In this document: piece after piece, positions 38,883 to 52,353 of the stretch
Layout: the number at the start of each line of letters is the position of its first letter
Numbering within the stretch: the stretch's first letter is position 1
NCBI RefSeq assembly: GCF_009905375.1
Contig: NC_133655.1
Coordinates: 36,508,203 to 36,572,202 of the forward strand
Length of the DNA stretch: 64,000 nucleotides
Source: Apium graveolens
Taxonomy: Eukaryota; Streptophyta; Magnoliopsida; Apiales; Apiaceae
Reading direction: 5' to 3'
Notes under the pieces: generated by a model
The model's database searches: none
The model's input: the letters and a program-made list of their open reading frames with translations, nothing else
What the model was told of the DNA's origin: nothing
Made by a program: the position numbers and the translations under genes

Positions 38883-41736
38883 GTATAATTCAAATCACAA
38901 ATGCATTTTTAAGTGAATTTTAATTTTGATTAGTTGTTTTTGTATGTACTGACTTTTATTGGTATGTGTTTTTGTTCTACTTTGTTGAAGATGTTATGTA
39001 CTTGTAAATGGTTTTATGAGCTTCAACTTGAGTAATTGAAGAGAAATAATCAACTAAGCCTTTTCATATAAATGGTGATCAAATGTTTTTTTTTGTGCAT
39101 GTACAATGAAGTTATAAATGCCAAAAACATATAAATAAAATCTTACCGCCGATTATAAGTCGTAGAAATACACATTTTAGAGATGCATATAATGCATGTG
39201 TGGGAAATGCCTATTTTTTTACTTGTTTCGAGGTAAGCATTTCTGATACGCCAACTCCATGCAGTGTTTTGGACCCTTCCCCTCAGTCAGGGCGGATCCA
39301 GAAATTAAATTCCGGGGGACATCGACTAAATTTTGTGAATACACCCTTATATTTTTTAATTGTCGGGGGGCATTTTCATATACTTTAGGAAATTTTAATG
39401 GTAAAAAAAATGTAAAATTTTTGTTTTAGGTGAGAACGTGTCCCCCATTGCCCCTTACTACATCCTACCCTGCCTCCAGTTGTGTCATTTTGATCAGCGC
39501 TTTTTAATAATATGGTATTTAGTGCTTTTTTTTTCTAATTTTCACCTTGAATGATTTTAATTTCAATTTGGGATATACATTTGTTTCTTATTTAGGGTTG
39601 TGATTTCTTATCTTTTTGTGTTAATAGCAAAAGGCTTCAATTCTGCAAACTTAAAGAAATATGGGTATATAGTATGTTACTCAAATGATACTGGAATACA
39701 ATTACGAGCAACGGTATTTTGAAGCTTTACTAAACTTTGAATGTCTAAGTATTATCAAGTGTGTGAGAAATACATCTGAGGTAAGCCACTAACTATAAGA
39801 TGCATATATTTAATCTGATCGTAAGTAAACCTTGTATAATATTAGCAAATGTCTTCCTTCGTCACTATATGTAGAAGCATGTACCTAAATCATCTTGCCA
39901 TAGAAAACATTGAAGTAAAAATGATATCCTTGTGTTTCTCTTTCAACACCTATGTTCCCTCTAATTTGGCACTGTCAGATGGAACCCCAGATTGGATTCT
40001 GTAGAAGGCAAAGATAATTAATTATTTGGATGAAAACAAGGTAATTTTTATTGAATATTATACTTTTGTAATTTTTAGCTACAAAGAATTGAGAAAGCTT
40101 TCTTGCATTATATGCAACAGATATACACAATTTAGAATGATAAAATCTAATAATCAACAATAAACAATTTTTTGTATGATATTTAGCTTCATATACACCT
40201 CCCTTTTGTGATAATTAGTTTATATAATAGTGTTTTCTCTGGAATTAGTTACAGCCTTAAGAGCGTCCGGCTAATTTTCTTAACCTTACATATATTATGA
40301 AAATGAATATGTTCTTTTGTTGTGCTATGCATTACAATTCATGTTTGCAACTTTTGTATACTACGAGCTATAAACTGGGTCACTTTTAGCCTGGTGATTT
40401 GTAATGCGTTTTAAAAATCTGATAAGCTCATCTTTCATAACACATGATTTGCCTCCAGGACAGAATTTTTCCCCTTGTAAGAACGTATGGATGAACTCCA
40501 CGAGAATTAAAGAAGAAGCTCCTTGGGTTTTGTTTGAGGTGGATATTGTACCTGTATAGCACCTGTTATTTTAAATCGTCCCAATTTTTTTTAAAGGGGG
40601 TGGGGGTACGGAAAATGTTAGAGTTTTGTTGTTTGGGAAAGTCAGATGGAGATGGAGATTAGGGTTCCTTTTTTTTATATATAAAGGAAAACTTTTCATT
40701 TTGCACAGATTTGTGTGTTTGTGCTAGCATCCATGAGCTCTTTGCATTTGAGCCGCTATTTATTACCCAATCAAACCTTGCACAAACTCTCTATTTTGAC
40801 TCTCGAACCTTGCGTGTATTCAATGTTTTCTAACAAGTGCGCTTTTCACATCACTGAGATTGAATGGAAGGGCCAGGATTAAAATTGTCAATGATAGGTC
40901 AGAAAATTAAAGTAGGTGTTAGAATATAATATAAGTTCCGGTTGGGCCCTTCCTCTTACGCCTTAAGGTTTTAGATGAGTTGGTTACTTAACAATAGGTG
41001 TAACATATTGTTTGTATACAAGCGTTTTCTTACATAATTTAAACTGTGCCCTGTAGAAGTGGCGAATGGTCAAAGCTTTATGCTGTTGTCCTGATGGTGA
41101 TCATTTTACTATATCCACATAAAAGATTTGTTAGGAAAGAGTAATGAATGCCAATCTTTGAATAGCATATGTGAATACTAACATTTTTGAAGATGTTGCA
41201 TATGTTGATGTGGGTTGTGGGAACATGTCAGCTTCCGTCATGCTTGACCAATACTAAAATTATTAAATATTGTTTTATTACTCTGTGCTTTTGTGCTAGA
41301 TGCTATTGTTTATGTAGGTCCTGCATATTCTGGGTTAAAGAAATTTAATTACATATTTCAAAAATGTATTGACAGTTACTTGTTTTTCATCCAGCTTTGA
41401 AACAGACAAGATGGTACTTATATAGGGTCTTCATAAAGTGGTCGTGATGCACAAGATAAATTCTCAGTGGAAGTTTTCCTTCAAATCAAAATAATTTGAA
41501 CTTAGAAGTGCTCGATGCTTCCAAACATGTTGAAAGGAACACTTTGTGTAAACTCAAACTACGCGGGACCTTGTCATATTCCGCAAATGCAATGGAAATG
41601 TCCTCCCAAAGTATGAATAGAAATCTGATATTACAACTGATATCTAGCAGCTTTTGTAGAATCCGAGGTTATGTGTTTTTTGTTGAAAATCTCTTTGTTC
41701 CGGTGTTCGCTTATATTCTTGCATCTCAAATAACAG
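38883..41736. other. Region between the putative leader and the recognised CCCH exons
   Basis: I could not identify the N-terminal exons expected for this family. A small element-like patch (GGGCGGATCCAG near 39290, CCCTGCCTCCAG near 39468) may be a hAT-type remnant. Otherwise AT-rich. Confidence 0.35.
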
Positions 41737-43883
41737 ATTAATTTGGATTCTAATTGGCATGTGGCTGCTGGTGAAGAGAGCACAGAGGCTGTTTCTCAGA
41801 GACGCGATACAACTGATCCGAGGTAAGGTGTTCTTGTTTTCTTTAAACTGAAGGTTTCTCCTTCATACTATTGTACTGCTGTCTCTCAAAGTTTTGTACC
41901 TCTGCTTATATTCTATCCTGGATTCAATGTAGACCCTCTGCACCCTTTTATATGACTAGTGACAATGCTGACAACAAAACTCCAGTTATTCCTCTAAATC
42001 CCATAGAATTAGAGGAAGAAGGCAGCCTTCAGAAGAACAGCTTAGCATCATTCTTGTCTACTGATGGCCTAAAAGGAGAGAAGCAAAAAGAAGTTTTAAC
42101 AGTCGGCACTCCTGAAAAAGAAACTATTATTTTAGCGGAATCTGTAAAGCATAGTGATGTTGAAAATCCTGATAATAGCAAGTCACCTGCTCCGGAAGGT
42201 GAAATGATGGCCGTTGCTATGGCTGGTGCAGCAGCTGCCATAACTGCTTATGCATTGCACCAAGATAAAAAAACTTCAATTGATATGGGTTTGCTAATGC
42301 AATTCCTCAGCAACCCAGACACAGTTCATAAATTAATCAGCGAGCAAAGTTTCCCAGGAATTGAGCCTGCCTCCATTCTGAATAAGCCAACTCTCTCTGT
42401 TCCCTTAGCCAGTTCAAAACCTGATCATTTAAGACTGAATACTATTATTAATTGTGTTCCGGTCAGTACTGGTGTGGTAATCTCGAAACCTGATGCTAGG
42501 ACTTCTTCAGTGTCAATTCAAAACTCCAGATTGGAACAAGGTGCAATCGACATCGACTTGCTTACTCGCCTCCTTAGGAACCCAAAAGTTATTGAAGAGT
42601 TGATTAAGGAATATGACGCCTCTGACAGATCTGGTAGTCTGTCTGCATCGATGATGAAAACAGCAGTTGATCAACCATTCCCTGCCACAGCAATCACTTC
42701 TGAACCATTACTTTCCCGTGTAAATACAACTGGTAAAGACAGTTCACCTACCATTACTGGTGTGCCCTTCCTGGTGCCTCGTACAATATATTCATCAGTT
42801 TTTACTACAAGTACCAAAATGAGCTTAATTGATAAAGAATTACCATATCTGGAAACAACAATGGCCCCTATGTCACCTTTGCATTCCTTGCCTAGTGCCA
42901 ATATGGAACCTAGTGTCAGGAAGATTGGGAGGCCAGAGGGAAGGGTCACTGATGGAATGAGAATGGAACCCAGGCCCGAGACAAGGCTAATACCACAGGT
43001 GCTTCCATTTTCTTTGCCGCAGCTTTCAGGGTTGCCAAGCGTGCAGCCAAATGTGTTGCGATCCTTTCTACAGATGAGTCCAGTGTCACCAGAATTTCAC
43101 CCGCACCCTGCCTTTAGAGTAAGTGCTCCAGTACCTATGCTTGGGACAAATCTCATGTCATCATTAGGTTTAGTTCCTTTCCCAGGGACCGAGTTTACTA
43201 TGTCAAAGGCCAACTTACAGTCTGCTGCTAATATGGGACCTCTTCCATCGGTCTTTAGTCACCCAAACCCTCTCATGCAAGCAGTTGCTCATCCAGAGAA
43301 TCATGGAATTTGCATTAGTGACAAAACAGTACATGGAGGAGGCTTTGGATTGCCAACAGCAAATGTGCTGCGATCCTTTCAACAGTTCATACCAGTTTCA
43401 CCAGAAATTTACCCGCGCCCTGTCCTGGGAGTAAGTGATCCAGTATGTATGCCTGTGACAAAACTCATGACATCATTAGGTCTAGATCCTTTTCCGAGGC
43501 CTGATTTGTTTACATTGCCGAAGGCAAACTCGCAACCTGGTGCCAGTACAGGACCTTTTCTGTTAGGCTTTAGTCACTCAAACCCTCTTATACGAGCAGT
43601 TGCTCATCCAGAAAATTGTGGAAATGTTTTTGGCGAAAAAACAAGACAACTCAGAGATATGCAAAGAACTATGGATAATGGTTTCTTGTCATTGCATGAC
43701 CACACTCAACTAGCTGGGCAGGGATTGTCTCCGCCAAAGTCACAGAAGCCCTGCATTTATTTTAATACTCTGAAGGGCTATTGGAACGGCACCAATTGTC
43801 CATACATGCACATCAGATACGAACAATCGGCACCCCCTCGAGTGGAGGAACTACATGGTGCAAAAAGAATGAAGCTAGGCTGA
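41737..43883 (+). CDS. CCCH zinc-finger protein, C-terminal exons, one zinc ligand changed
   Basis: Resembles the plant family typified by Arabidopsis zinc finger CCCH domain-containing protein 6, a nuclear, probably RNA-binding protein of poorly known role. Exon 41737-41822 reads INLDSNWHVAAGEES and ends TTDP; it joins in frame by a GT-AG intron to exon 41933-43883 (RPSAPFY onward). About 678 residues are visible. Two IDxxLLxxLLxNPxxxxxLI motifs (about 42276 and 42550) are family hallmarks. Two ~85-residue Pro-rich repeats follow (43054-43305 and 43366-43617). The finger at the C-terminus has C-x8-Y-x5-C-x3-H: codons 43752, 43779, 43797 and 43809. The second Cys is Tyr (TAT), so zinc binding is doubtful. 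The N-terminus was not found. The long frame is open, so the gene may be expressed but altered, or be a young pseudogene. Confidence 0.75.
43054..43617 (+). repeat. Internal duplication in the CCCH protein
   Basis: The segment from VLRSFLQMSPVSPE to AVAHPENHG (43054-43305) recurs as VLRSFQQFIPVSPE to AVAHPENCG (43366-43617). Frame is kept and divergence is moderate, so it is an old in-frame duplication. Confidence 0.9.
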
Positions 43884-45271
43884 GAAAATAATTGAAGATG
43901 TAAAAAAGAAAAGGTGGACACTTTAGGAATTTCGCTTGGGTAAAACGAAAGCTTTGCAAGATGTCCTGTTGTCTTGTTAGATTTGCTTTTCACTACACTT
44001 GATTACCAGAGATACATCTTCTTTAAAGGGTTTGGAACCTTAGAGACCACAGTTTTCGTATGTACAAATTTGAAATCTGAATATATGCCTGAGGGGGTCA
44101 CTGGGCTGCAAAGCTTTCAGGCTTGAGTTGTGACACCCATATTGGTCTTTTTTTCAGGCTTGAGTTGTGACAATTGCAGGCATATTGGTCTTTTTGACTA
44201 ATATGACTATAAATGTTGATGTGGGGGGAAGGGGTGGGGGATCCGGCACCTGAATCACATTGTTAATGTCTTTGGTGTTTTGAGTTTGGAGTCTTTTGGC
44301 GGATATGATTTATGAAGGGATGCAAGGTGGGCGATGTAAACGATGCTGCAGAATGTTGGCTGGCTACAAGTTGCTAGCTTATTTTCCCTGTATTATGCGT
44401 TCCTAGAAGCCGAAGCTTGATATCTCAGATGTTACAAAAACAATGTTATATAAAGCCGAAGCTTGATATCTCAGATATTACAAAAACAATGTTAAATAAA
44501 AAAAAGCTTTGTAAATGACCAATAAAACTTTGTAAATACTTATCTTAATATTGGTGACTTTTAAAACTGCAATTTTAAAATAGTACAAGCCATGTGCAAT
44601 TTACTGATTTTTATTAATAAATAATATAGTATATTATTATTAACTATCAATTGTCCAGGTCTAGATGTATGTTGTAGTAGTGTCTGAAAATATTTGAATT
44701 ATAATATGAATATTAAGAGAACAAAAATAAATAAATAAAATTATAACAAGGTTTTCTTGCCAGTTGGAAGAATAGTAGTTGATATTTTTAGAATGGGAAA
44801 TCTTCTCTTTGCATGTAAACCATCCATGTACTAATACAATACAATCTGCTACCATCAGGATGCACCAACTATGTTTTGTTTGGTATTATTCACTTGGAGC
44901 TTCCAAAGATTGCAAATAGGATGCTATAAACTAAATTCACATAATTTAATCAACAATCCAACCGTACATATGTTTAATATAATAAAAAAAATTATATGAT
45001 CAAGACTTTTTATCTTGCTTTTTCTTTCTAGCAATAGATCACAATACATCATTGATCTTCACTCCCCAGCCCCTATAACTAATTCTAAAGAACAAGTAAT
45101 GGGAAGATAATACTACAAGGCGGATTCTCCTAGAGAACAAATGAGACCCTGCTGATATGAGTATATCGAGATCTACCCCAACAGAAAGCTGCTTGGAAAG
45201 CCTACAAATTACACTGAGACTCATGCTCTCCGCTTTCCAACGGTTCAGCAGTTCAATAAAGAACGGTTTCA
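43884..45271. other. 3' UTR of the CCCH gene and spacer to MsrA5
   Basis: Contains two small duplications: CAGGCTTGAGTTGTGACA repeated near 44120-44175, and a 46-bp unit starting AGCCGAAGCTTGATATCTC repeated at 44408 and 44454. The convergent MsrA5-like gene ends at 45272. Confidence 0.6.
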
Positions 45272-48200
45272 CTATAAGTCTTGAAGAATAGGCCAGCCTT
45301 TCCTCACAATATCGTTAATCTTTGCATCCAGTCTCTTTTGAGTTCTCCATGGACAAAGCTCTGCTGCATAGCCATTTAGTTTAGAGGCCAAGCTGGAACT
45401 TTGAAGCTCTTCTTCTGGCAAGTTTCCAATTAGCTGGAGAAGGAAGCGGTTCCTTTTCAACTCAAACTTCTAAACAAATCAAACATTGTATCTTTCATTA
45501 ATTTTCCAGTCAACAGAAGTTAATTAGAATCTCTAAACATGCTCATTTTCCAACAAAAGGGGTAGGGCTTGTTTACTTCAATTGTTTTCCTGAAAATTTT
45601 TCTAAGAAAATTGAAAAAACTAAAAACATGTTCAAATGCAAAATTTTCAAAACAAAAAACTGGAAAAATAGAAAACACGGTTTTCCCGTGTTTTCTAAAT
45701 TATAACTACAAATATGAAAGGTGCTGAAAACAACATTTTGATATTTTCTAAACCTAGAAAAGTGTAAAACACGGATGCTTCCATTTCGATCCCTACAAGA
45801 CACAAATATTTTTATATTTTTAACTTTATATGGTTAATTAAAAAATTTTGTAGGTTTACTTTGAGAGTTAACTAAAAAAATAGCAGATTAAACAACCAAT
45901 GGACTACTAGTACCTTATAAATTTTCAACACTATAATATCATATTTTTAAATTAAAAAGTATAATACATATTTGTAATAAAAAATTTCAAAATAGTTTAA
46001 TTTAACTATTATTCTCTTAGTTTGGCTAAAATAATAATTATATAATTTTTTTTCTAATATTAATATTTACATTATAAGAGTGAACTTAATAAAATAATAA
46101 CTAATAACTTATATGTTAGATGAATAAAGAAAAGACTCCCGACTAGAATTTAGTTATGAGTTACTCCGTAGAAAATTCTTCAAAAAGTTTGTGTATAATT
46201 ATTAATTGGATTATTTTAAACATGTTATAGAAACATGTATATACAATGGAATTGTGAAACTTTAAAATTGTTTTACTAGCTACTCTTCTCTATATTTACT
46301 CAAATCATCTTGTCATTTATTTAATGTTTTTAAGAAAACAGAAAACTGGCCATATATTATTTGGGATTTGGAACACATTTTCTAAGTTTTCAATTGTTTT
46401 CTTAGATATGAAAACTTCAGAAAATTTTAGAAAAACAGAAAATAAAAAATGGAAAAATTTTCCACAAGTAAACAGCCCCGTAATTATAGCCAGAGAACAG
46501 AAAACCATGACAATGTGTTGAAGGAGTATCATGGTTTACATAATTATATTGTCTATATGCATGCAATTTTGTTGGTAAAAACTAAAAACAGAAGAAGAAA
46601 CACTTAAGCTCAATTTTGCTGGCGATCGTCTTTTAGTTCTGATACTACTACTTTCACCCCCCCCTTTTTCCTGCCTCAATGTTAAACATAACACAGTAAG
46701 GTTGAGATCGACAAAGTGCAATATTGGAGAACGGGGAAAGTAGTGTTAGTTATGCATGATAGTAGTAAAGAATGAGTACAATACAACAAACCTGATGTTC
46801 AGACTCTGCAGGATAAAATAAGCCAAGTGGTTGAATTTGAGTGGTCACAATGCTGCTCTTTAATCTAGTTTGTTCTCGTTCTTTGCTTGAAGCAGCCAAT
46901 CTAGACTCTTCAGTTCCATTAGTAAAGATGATAGACCTGCTTAGGTTACATGAGCTCACTGGTTGGTACTTTAAGTTAATTACAAAAGAGTTGCTTAAAG
47001 ACCAATCATGGTTACCTGTATTGATTACCAACATCAGGACCTTGCCCAAATACTTGCCGAGAATCATGATTAGACCAGAAAACCTCCAATAGATCCCTGA
47101 AATTGATTACCCTAGCATCATATTCAATCTGCAGGCAGTTTGTAAAACTGTTAAAAACAAAACATTTCCTTATTAGTGACAATAAGGCAAATTCCCCAAT
47201 TAACAAAGAGGCAACAAATTAATTAGTGAAACTAAAAAGACAAGAATGTAATGACCATCATCCATTTTACAGCCACTAATAAAAAGTGGTCATTGGCAAA
47301 CAATAAATTGTTACAAGACATTTAACAAAAGACTAATTCAAACCAATTACACAAAGTTTGGGGCATATGCCTGTTTAAGTTTTTACTACTCCGTCTACAT
47401 TATGCAGATATACTGCTAAGAGGGTCTCAGCAAACCCGGACTAAGGCAACAATCTTTAGAAATTACATAACCACTGCCACAGTTCTGATTCATGGTCATA
47501 AGTCGGATAAATTGAGCATCCTTTAAAATTACAATTCTATTATTAATGTTGGGGTACATAGAAAAATTGAAAGGTCGCAAACATGAAACAACACTAATAC
47601 TGTATGACAGTGCAATTATAAAAGTGAACAAATATATACTATTGAATCTATATAAAATAGGCGAATGAGGGATCTTTGGGCATCTGTACTACCATCATGT
47701 GGACTGAGATTTGCTACTGATAGATGGGGATAGTTAGATCTACTTTTGACAGATGAAGCAGATTTTGTGCTAAGAAAGGTCTGGAGCTCAAACATTGGCA
47801 ACAAGAAAAAACTTCATAATTATTAATACTGAGGAACGTACATGATAGGTCTGAGGTTCCAACTTGGCATTTGGCAACCACAAGATAATAGCATAATATA
47901 GTCAATAATATACAAATAACATATATTTCACCACTGCACATGTTTCAGCAAAATATTAAAAACTAAACTATATTAGAACACGTAAAAGCTTATATAGATA
48001 ATGTACTGCAATTATTAAAGTATTCGTGCATTCACACCGGTTATTAACTTTTTTTATAATAAATGACTACGAAAAAATACTACAGAAGTGCTAGATCACA
48101 TGGAGGAACCAAGGAAAACCATGTAAAGTGCTCATTGTCAGTCCTAGTTGACCTTTTTTAGATGAGTGAAATGATAGGACTACTAAATATAATTTGATGA

Positions 48201-49110
48201 GGTTGACCTGGATCAAAATGCAAAAGGTCTTTAAGACTAACGAAGACATCATGTCAGGACCTAAAATGATTTTCAGATGCAGTACAGAAAAAGATATAGT
48301 CAAGACAAAAATTGGAGAGGAAAAGAAATAAGAGAAAAATTAGGAAGCAGAAACATAGTAGAGGTATACACTCTACTGGTCTTGTAACTAACTCGGTAAA
48401 TCTTAAAATCTACTCACCCAGAAGATGCTAATACTGCAACCGTTACCAAGTAAAAATAAAGAGCCTTTTTAACATTATCTTCCTTGAGAGTTTTAGTTTC
48501 TTAGTAGAATGTAGATGTAGTGTAGATTCGAGGAAATACATCCTTTGGAGGTTCTCATCCTTTTCTGTTGATTTATCTTTGCTGCATTTTTCAACTGAAG
48601 CAAATACAGATATGTGAACTTCCCATTTAAATTCACTGTCCTTTGCGTCCAGGTTCAGGAAGCTATATACATGCAGTACTTGATGCAATGTGTATATCAA
48701 ATTGTAACAGATGACATGCTAGTTTAATTCTTGATGAAAAATTAGACTGCAATTTGCATACATCAACACTTTCCAAAAATTTATAGAACCAATATTTATA
48801 TATTTTGGTACCGAGGTTGTTATGTCAGTGAGTCAAGGGTAGCAGGCAGGGTCTACAAAGCATTTATTCAGCTAGTTGTCAAATATTAAAAACGACTAAA
48901 ATGTAAAATTGGATACTTATTAATCTGAGTGATGACAAAAACTACGAAGTAAAATGAAAAGTATTCAATTGCAAGATATGAAAAAAATTAATTACAGATA
49001 TAAACATATTGAAAACAAAATAGAGCCCTTGAGAGATAATTTTTCCAAAAACAAATTTTAAATTAACATTCATATAAATAAGTGATTAAATAAACACACA
49101 CACACACATA

Positions 49111-49151
<41 letters not shown>

Positions 49152-50940
49152 TTTTGGGCTCTTTGGGGAACCAGTCTACTTGGAGGACTAAAAGACAGTT
49201 CTTGTCCTCTATAAATTGTCATCTTGACAAAAATGAACGTGGGTCCTTTAGAAAAACAAATCTTTAATGAAAAAATTTCATAACTCTAGCAAAAATTTAA
49301 ACCCTTCCCCAGGTTCTCCAGTACAGATTAGTTGTCATCTGAACCTAAGCCTATATATAAAAATTACATAAAATAAAGTATATAATACTTTATTAAATAT
49401 ACATATACATATATATATATATATATATATTTGCCAGACAATCGACTTTCCTCTTAAATCAAAGTCCTTGCTTTTTTAGGACTTTCTGACTAGTCACCCA
49501 AGCTTATACATATAATTACGTATATTACACTGGTTGTAACTTGAGTAAAATAAAATAAAATAACTTACTAATATTCGAAGCAAAATGTTATCTAATTAGT
49601 TATATAATTTATGTGTGTGTGTATCAACTGGCCAGTCAATCGACTTGCCTCTTAAGTCCAAGTCATTGCAATTTCAGGAATTTCCAACTAGTTGTTATTT
49701 CATAGTTGAGAACTTAACACTATTGTGTGCTGTTACTCAAATCCTTCCTTACAACAAATGAAGAAGAATATTACACCAAGGACCTCTTGGTCAAGTGGGA
49801 TCTCTATTGCCTCCTTTTATAGAAGGTCGACGTTCCAAGCCTTCTTGAGCACAGAATAGATACGTGATTAAATACTGGGGCATTTCAAAATTAAAAATTT
49901 ATCTACTAAAACATGTTGGTAGCAGTAGTGTAATCAAATTTAGATGCAACTGGGTGTATACATAAGGAACCAACGAGGTATTGCCTTAAGTACATTGTGA
50001 AACGTAAGGTAAGCCAGTAGATCTATCCTATGGAAGAGCATGATTTCATATCTGCACGTATACATATATATACTACATACCTAAATTTGATAAAAACTAA
50101 CAAACCCTTTCTATGCAGCCATAACATTTATAAAAGGCTTCAAAGTGGTACTCTAGAGCCTAAAATTATTCACGAGACCTCAAAAGTAGTAATGCCAAGA
50201 TACTCAAGAGAGCAAACAAACAGCATATCTCATATTGTATTTAAAATTTATCCAACCTCAAATTACACAATAACCAATCACTTAGCCTATAATACAAAGA
50301 CTCAATTACGCCCTGACACCTAAAACCTCCATCCAAAAAATTGCATATCACATTTCACAAGCCAAATACTTATCAGTCGGAATCATTTCCCCAAACACAC
50401 ATTGTCCCTACATACATTGATACACTAAACAAACATAATTCGTAACAAGCAAAGTCAATTAAATCAAACACATCACACACATTACTCATATCAATAATAT
50501 CGTCACACAAGCTCGCGCTCAAGTGAGAACATTGTTATAGCAAAAACACATTACTATTTTCCGCAAACATACATTTTATTATTCTCACATGTTCTCACGC
50601 TAAAACTATTCTCCGCGGAACACGAATAATAACACGATACCTGAACACACTCAGCGTGATCACCGAGACTCCGATACTCGGGATTAATTTTAGATCCACC
50701 TGCATAACCAACTGAAGTCCGTACAACACCATTCACACAACCAAACACCGATTCGGATCTCCAGAAGCTTCCTAGACAAAACACTGCCGTTTTGAGCACC
50801 TGATTTGTCGGATCTTTTTGGATCCGATCCGGAATTGGAATTCTTATACCCGAAACTATATTAATTGATATTATGCTTAACAAGCATATGTAAAGTATGT
50901 GATTATAATATATACACATATTTCTGTCCGATTGCTTCAT
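45272..50940 (-). CDS. MSRA5: MsrA5-type peptide methionine sulfoxide reductase homologue
   Basis: Four exons: complement(50641-50940, 47016-47128, 46792-46936, 45272-45469), all with GT-AG introns and compatible phases, giving 251 residues. The family reduces methionine sulfoxide in proteins, but here the catalytic GCFW motif reads GSFW (Ser58), as I recall for plant MsrA5. A Cys lies three residues earlier (Cys55). The N-terminus has a hydrophobic stretch (about 15-30, ILYICLLSIISINIVSG), a likely secretory signal. Other landmarks: VGYAGGSKINPEYRSLGDHAE, the FWSNHDSRQVFGQGPDVGNQYRS block, and a long C-terminal extension ending RKGWPILQDL. The frame is intact. Intron 1 is about 3.5 kb. A start at the next Met (codon 8) is also possible. 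If Ser58 inactivates the enzyme, another role must be assumed. Confidence 0.92.
45565..46479. mobile_element. ~915-bp MITE-like element in MsrA5 intron 3
   Basis: Ends GGGCTTGTTTACTT and, complemented, GGGGCTGTTTACTT are inverted repeats; the inner sides also match (TTTTCC/GGAAAA-rich). Flanked by GTA on both sides (45562-45564 and 46480-46482), a possible 3-bp duplication. No coding region. Confidence 0.65.
47129..50640 (-). other. MsrA5 intron 1
   Basis: 3,512 bp, large for this gene. Contains a (CA)n run near 49094-49108, a (GA)n run at about 49113-49149 and an (AT)n run at about 49408-49430. No exon or transposon ends recognised. Confidence 0.7.
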
Positions 50941-51547
50941 TGTGTTTGTGTGAAGCTCCGGCAGATATAAACGTATATATGTTTGTATGTATATTTTCCG
51001 GTCAAGTTTTGGATTTTATTCGACTCTACAAAAAGAGACGAAGATTTAGACACCATGTTAGATTTGTCACAGTGTAGCGTTTTTTTTTTAATTTTCATTG
51101 ATTTATTTTAATTTTAAATGGTTAGATTTTTTATATCAAAATTGCAAAATTTAGATTTTAAGGAAAAAATATTGCAGCACATAAAATTTATGAAATGTTT
51201 TGCATCTCTAGGATATGTTATGTACTGATTGTATTATTATTTTTAGATAAATATAAACAAACTAAATCTTAGGGGAAAAAGGTATATTAAATCTCATAAT
51301 TTTTATTGCATAAATGTTTTAGTTTAAAAACTGATGCAGAATATATTTATACCTAGTGGATCTTTAAAAAAAAATCAGGTGTTTCAATTGTTTTTATATT
51401 TTTGCTATTTTGTTGAGAGACACAAAAGATGAGAGGAGAATAAAACTTCAGAAAAAAAACTAATTAGTTCTTAAGAATTTTTAAGAGAAGATTATTGATG
51501 TAATTGTAAATATAGATTATTACTCTATATCATTGTATATGTACAAT
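50941..51547. other. MsrA5 upstream region
   Basis: Promoter side of the MsrA5-like gene. AT-rich; no specific element identified with confidence. Confidence 0.45.
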
Positions 51548-51948
51548 GGGCCTGTTTGGGGAAAAAAATAAGTGGCTTATTCACTTATAAGCTCGTAAGT
51601 ACTTATCGACGAGTGTTTGTCGACTCAGCTTATAAGTTAAATTTACAACTTATAAGCTGATAAGTTGAATGTTAGCAGTGACGTACTTTTTCTCAACTTA
51701 TTTTTATTTTTCGATTTTTTGTTAATTTTTATTTTAAGATTTATGTTTTTACATGTGTTTCCGATTTAAAATTTATGAATTAAGATAAATATATTTAAAA
51801 TTTATTTATTTAGTTTATTTAAGTAAAAAAAAATCTGACGTTTAACCAAACACTTATTTAACTTATAAGTGTCTATCTACTTATCACTTATAAGTTACTT
51901 GTTCATTTTAAGTCATAAGTTACTTATTTTAAGATTTCCCAAACGGGC
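51548..51948. mobile_element. 401-bp MITE
   Basis: Ends GGGCCTGTTTGGGGAAA and, complemented, GCCCGTTTGGGAAAT form inverted repeats; ACTTATAAG motifs recur in both subterminal parts. Flanked by ACAAT on both sides (51543-51547 and 51949-51953). No coding region. It ends 34 bp before the target duplication of the MULE. Confidence 0.8.
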
Positions 51949-51990
51949 ACAATATGTTCTCTGCTCCTTTCATTGGAGTGCTTATTTCAT

Positions 51991-52190
51991 GGGTCCTATT
52001 CCAGACAATCATGTGTCAGGAAACCCTTAACCAACACATTATCTCATGGCCGTTGGATCGTGAATCTAACGGCCAGGATTAAAAAAAAAAATTGGCCGGT
52101 CCGCGCTTTTTTTTTTCCGCGGAATGCTACCCTTTCCGCATTTTTTTTCCGCGGAACATATTTCCCTTCCGCGGATAATATTAGCGGAAC
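51991..52190 (+). repeat. Left terminal inverted repeat of the MULE
   Basis: About 200 bp matching the complement of 60650-60848 with scattered differences. Contains TTCCGCGGAA at 52115-52124 and 52147-52156 and TTCCGCGGAT near 52167. Confidence 0.9.
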
Positions 52191-52353
52191 GTCTGTACTT
52201 GCAGTTTATAACCCTAAAATCGATCACACTTTCCTTTTTGTGCAGCATTTGTCAATTTGGAGAGCAAATTTGGGGGAATTCTTGATTTTGTTCATCCTTA
52301 TTCACTAATTACAATTGGTAAACTCAATTTCTTATTTTTTTCTTGTTGTAGTT

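Noticed and set aside
48443..48700. A minus-strand reading frame of 85 codons in MsrA5 intron 1
   Set aside because: No family resemblance and not needed for the gene, whose exons already join in phase.
51973..52308. A plus-strand reading frame of 111 codons
   Set aside because: It runs through the left TIR of the MULE and starts before the element; it is not a gene.
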